This document shows positions 12,060 to 13,448 of a stretch of 13,448 bases of DNA, one piece after another. The notes under the pieces are model-generated. The model was not told where the DNA came from. It did not search any database and saw only the letters and a list, made by a program, of their open reading frames with translations. Source of the stretch: an uncultured Clostridia bacterium (GTDB taxonomy: Bacteria; Bacillota; Clostridia; Christensenellales; Borkfalkiaceae); contig CAMNIW010000014.1 of the NCBI GenBank assembly GCA_946540675.1, positions 1 through 13,448 of the forward strand. Reading direction: 5' to 3'. Every line of letters starts with the position of its first letter. Within the stretch, counting starts at the first letter, position 1. A program made the position numbers and the translations under genes.

Positions 12060-13277
12060 ATGTTTAGATTTCCATGGGGAGATTTTCATTCACTTAACTT
12101 AGGATGGTTTCTGCAAAAGTTCGACGAATTGCGTCAAGACTGGGCGACGGCCGAGGCCGGTATTGACGGGGCGCTCGACGCTGAAATCCAAAAAGCCGAA
12201 GACGCGTTAACCGATGTATTCGCAGCAAGAGACGCGGCAGCAGCGAGCGCAAGCGCGGCAAATTCGAGCGCATTAAACGCGAGTCAGTCGAGCCTTGCAA
12301 GTATGGACGCGCGCGACCAGAGCAGAGCGGCCCGGGATGCCGCGCAGCAGGCAGCCTCAAACGCTGCAGGCAGCGAAACGGCAGCCGGCAACAGTGCGAC
12401 GGCAGCGAGCAATAGCGCAGGCGCGGCAGCGACGAGCGCAACGCAGGCCGGGAACAGCGCAACGGCAGCCGGGAACAGCGCAACGGCAGCAGGCCAGAGC
12501 GAGACAGCAGCAGCAGGCAGCGCGACAGCAGCGGCAGGCAGCGCAACGGCAGCAGCAGACAGCGCAACGCAGGCAGGAAACAGCGCGAGCGCGGCAGCAC
12601 AAAGCGCAGCAGCAGCAGCAGGGAGCGCCGCGCAAATTGAAATTGACGCGTCACTACTGGCGGCAGATACAAGAACAGTAGAAACGACCGGTGTTTATGG
12701 TACAACCACAACAAAAATATATTTTCCACACATTATAGAGAAATTTGCGTTAATTGATATAGAAGACAGTACAGACCCGGACACTGTAGTTAATATCTCT
12801 CTATATTTTCTAAATGAAAACGGGGGGGCCGGTGATGCATTATCTAACTATTATGCGCTTTCAAATAGAAAAATTCTTGTTTTTGTTCCAGATTCGTACG
12901 GATTCGCCTTTTTTTCCTCAGGGTTGGCCAACCACGCAATAAAATCAATTGTTTCAGTTTTCGAAAAAAATAGCTTGCCAGACACACTATACGGAACTCT
13001 AAAAGCATTGTTAAATAACGATCATATTATATTTAACACAAAAACAAACGTAACACTTCCGATAAATACACTTTTCTATTATAATAATAGCATCTATAAA
13101 GTTACAACGACAATGAGTCGAGGCTCTAACCTCGACGCGTCAAAATACGACTTGCAGACTCCGACATTCTCAACGCCCGCGGCCGCGTTGAATATGGCCC
13201 CGGCCGATGATATGAGGACGGAACCGGAAGAGATCGAAGACGTAAGAACAGAACCAGAAGAAACGAACGAAAGATGA
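12060..13277 (+). CDS. Tail appendage / fibre protein with Ala-rich heptad repeats and AT-rich tip domain
   Basis: I choose the ATG at 12060 because GAAAGGAG (12041-12048) precedes it. The in-frame ATG at 12000 lies inside the lower collar gene without a site. The 405 aa fall into four parts. Residues 1-28 (FPWGDFHSLNLGWFLQKFDEL) look like the anchor motif of appendage proteins in gut phi29-like phages. Residues 29-100 are Ala-rich helix. Residues 101-190 are about 12 seven-residue units of the GNSATAA / AGSATAA kind, a fibrous stalk. Residues 205-355 form a globular, beta-rich domain encoded by AT-rich DNA unlike the rest of the gene. The end has two RTEPEE repeats. It probably binds the host receptor, the role of phi29 gp12, though no homology to gp12 is visible. 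Confidence 0.78.
   Translation: MFRFPWGDFHSLNLGWFLQKFDELRQDWATAEAGIDGALDAEIQKAEDALTDVFAARDAAAASASAANSSALNASQSSLASMDARDQSRAARDAAQQAASNAAGSETAAGNSATAASNSAGAAATSATQAGNSATAAGNSATAAGQSETAAAGSATAAAGSATAAADSATQAGNSASAAAQSAAAAAGSAAQIEIDASLLAADTRTVETTGVYGTTTTKIYFPHIIEKFALIDIEDSTDPDTVVNISLYFLNENGGAGDALSNYYALSNRKILVFVPDSYGFAFFSSGLANHAIKSIVSVFEKNSLPDTLYGTLKALLNNDHIIFNTKTNVTLPINTLFYYNNSIYKVTTTMSRGSNLDASKYDLQTPTFSTPAAALNMAPADDMRTEPEEIEDVRTEPEETNER
12360..12630 (+). repeat. 21-bp tandem repeats encoding the fibre stalk
   Basis: Units of about 21 bp built on CAGCGCAACGGCAGC and coding for heptapeptides (G/A)(N/G/Q/D)SATAA recur through this stretch. Two adjacent copies at about 12449-12490 are almost identical. 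Such repeats change length easily by slippage or recombination, so the stalk length may vary among relatives. Confidence 0.85.
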
Positions 13278-13333
13278 TTGTTATATTTGCACTTTCTCTT
13301 CTATTTATGCTTGCGGTATATAGAGGAGACTAG
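13274..13333 (+). CDS. Possible 19-aa hydrophobic peptide
   Basis: An ATG overlapping the fibre stop (ATGA) opens a 19-codon ORF: M-I-V-I-F-A-L-S-L-L-F-M-L-A-V-Y, then Arg-Gly-Asp and stop. It is a single hydrophobic helix with a charged end. Only a weak purine-rich stretch precedes it, so coupling to the fibre gene would be required. It ends 7 bases before the terminator stem. It resembles in layout the 28-aa membrane peptide at 4310, which also closes its transcript by a stop/start overlap before a CCCGGG terminator. A chance ORF cannot be excluded. Confidence 0.35.
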   Translation: MIVIFALSLLFMLAVYRGD

Positions 13334-13340
13334 ACGCCCG

Positions 13341-13368
13341 GCCCGGGTCAATAACCCGGGCTATTTTA
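13341..13368 (+). terminator. Right-end terminator of the late operon
   Basis: GCCCGGGT (13341-13348) pairs with ACCCGGGC (13354-13361), 8 bp with a 5-base loop, followed by TATTTTA. It lies between the last coding sequence and the right terminal repeat and should end all late rightward transcription before the origin. The last 14 bases (CCCGGGCTATTTTA) are identical to the terminator at 4422-4448. Confidence 0.85.
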
Positions 13369-13383
13369 GTACACGGAGTTAAT

Positions 13384-13432
13384 CAACTATAGTTGACTCA
13401 GATTGTATAATAAATATCAGATGAAATATTTT
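13384..13432. repeat. Right inverted terminal repeat
   Basis: This is the inverted copy of the left terminal repeat (17-65), matching at 48 of 49 positions. The single difference makes the inner edge a perfect palindrome here (TCAACTATAGTTGA, 13383-13396), while the left copy has CAACAATAGTTG. The 16 outermost bases are less alike than the core. Having both repeats within 20 bases of the window ends indicates a complete or nearly complete linear genome. Confidence 0.9.
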
Positions 13433-13448
13433 CTAAAATCATCTCTCA

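Noticed and set aside
12094..12729. Minus-strand ORF (211 codons) and other frames over the fibre repeats
   Set aside because: Repetitive Ala codons keep all frames open. The Leu/Arg/Cys-only translations are artefacts.

Overview
The window looks like the essentially complete linear genome of a small phi29-like podovirus. It encodes a protein-primed family B DNA polymerase, a small basic protein just upstream of it in the terminal-protein position, a gp16-type packaging ATPase, a gp8-type capsid protein, a gp9-like tail knob, a gp13-like tail lysozyme, a gp10-type portal and a gp11-type lower collar. The two ends carry a near-perfect inverted terminal repeat (48 of 49 bases match, 17-65 against 13384-13432). 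Consensus sigma-70 promoters, strong AGGAGG-type ribosome binding sites and a Holin_4-type holin suggest a Gram-positive, probably Firmicutes (Clostridia-like) host. The host is an inference.

Layout. The left end (1-133) holds the terminal repeat, palindromic sites and a terminator for the only minus-strand gene (134-340). A divergent promoter region (341-516) with a 12-bp inverted repeat separates that gene from the rightward early operon: a 64-aa protein, a 140-aa protein, the putative terminal protein and the DNA polymerase. A promoter matching the sigma-70 consensus exactly lies inside the 3' end of the polymerase gene. It serves a short unit of a 117-aa SSB-like protein and a 28-aa membrane peptide, closed by a GC-rich terminator. 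The packaging ATPase follows. Directly behind it, under its own TTGACA/TATTAT promoter, lies a structured non-coding segment (about 5546-5625) that folds on paper into the topology of phi29 packaging RNA (pRNA) in about 72 nt. Next come holin, a 59-aa protein, a stand-alone peptidoglycan-binding protein, a putative scaffold, the major capsid protein, tail knob, tail lysozyme, portal, lower collar and a long Ala-rich tail appendage or fibre with an AT-rich C-terminal domain. A 19-aa hydrophobic ORF and a terminator close the genome before the right terminal repeat.

How it works together. The terminal protein and polymerase would start replication at the terminal repeats. The SSB-like protein and the early proteins probably assist or regulate this. 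The ATPase and the pRNA candidate would form the packaging motor on the portal. Scaffold and capsid proteins build the head, and the collar, knob, lysozyme and fibre build the short tail. Unlike phi29, replication and structural genes share one strand, the ATPase and lysis genes precede the head genes, and no catalytic endolysin sits beside the holin.

The most interesting finding is the miniature pRNA-like element. Further candidates are the operator-like repeat in the divergent promoter, the palindromes next to the terminal repeats, and two tiny membrane ORFs.
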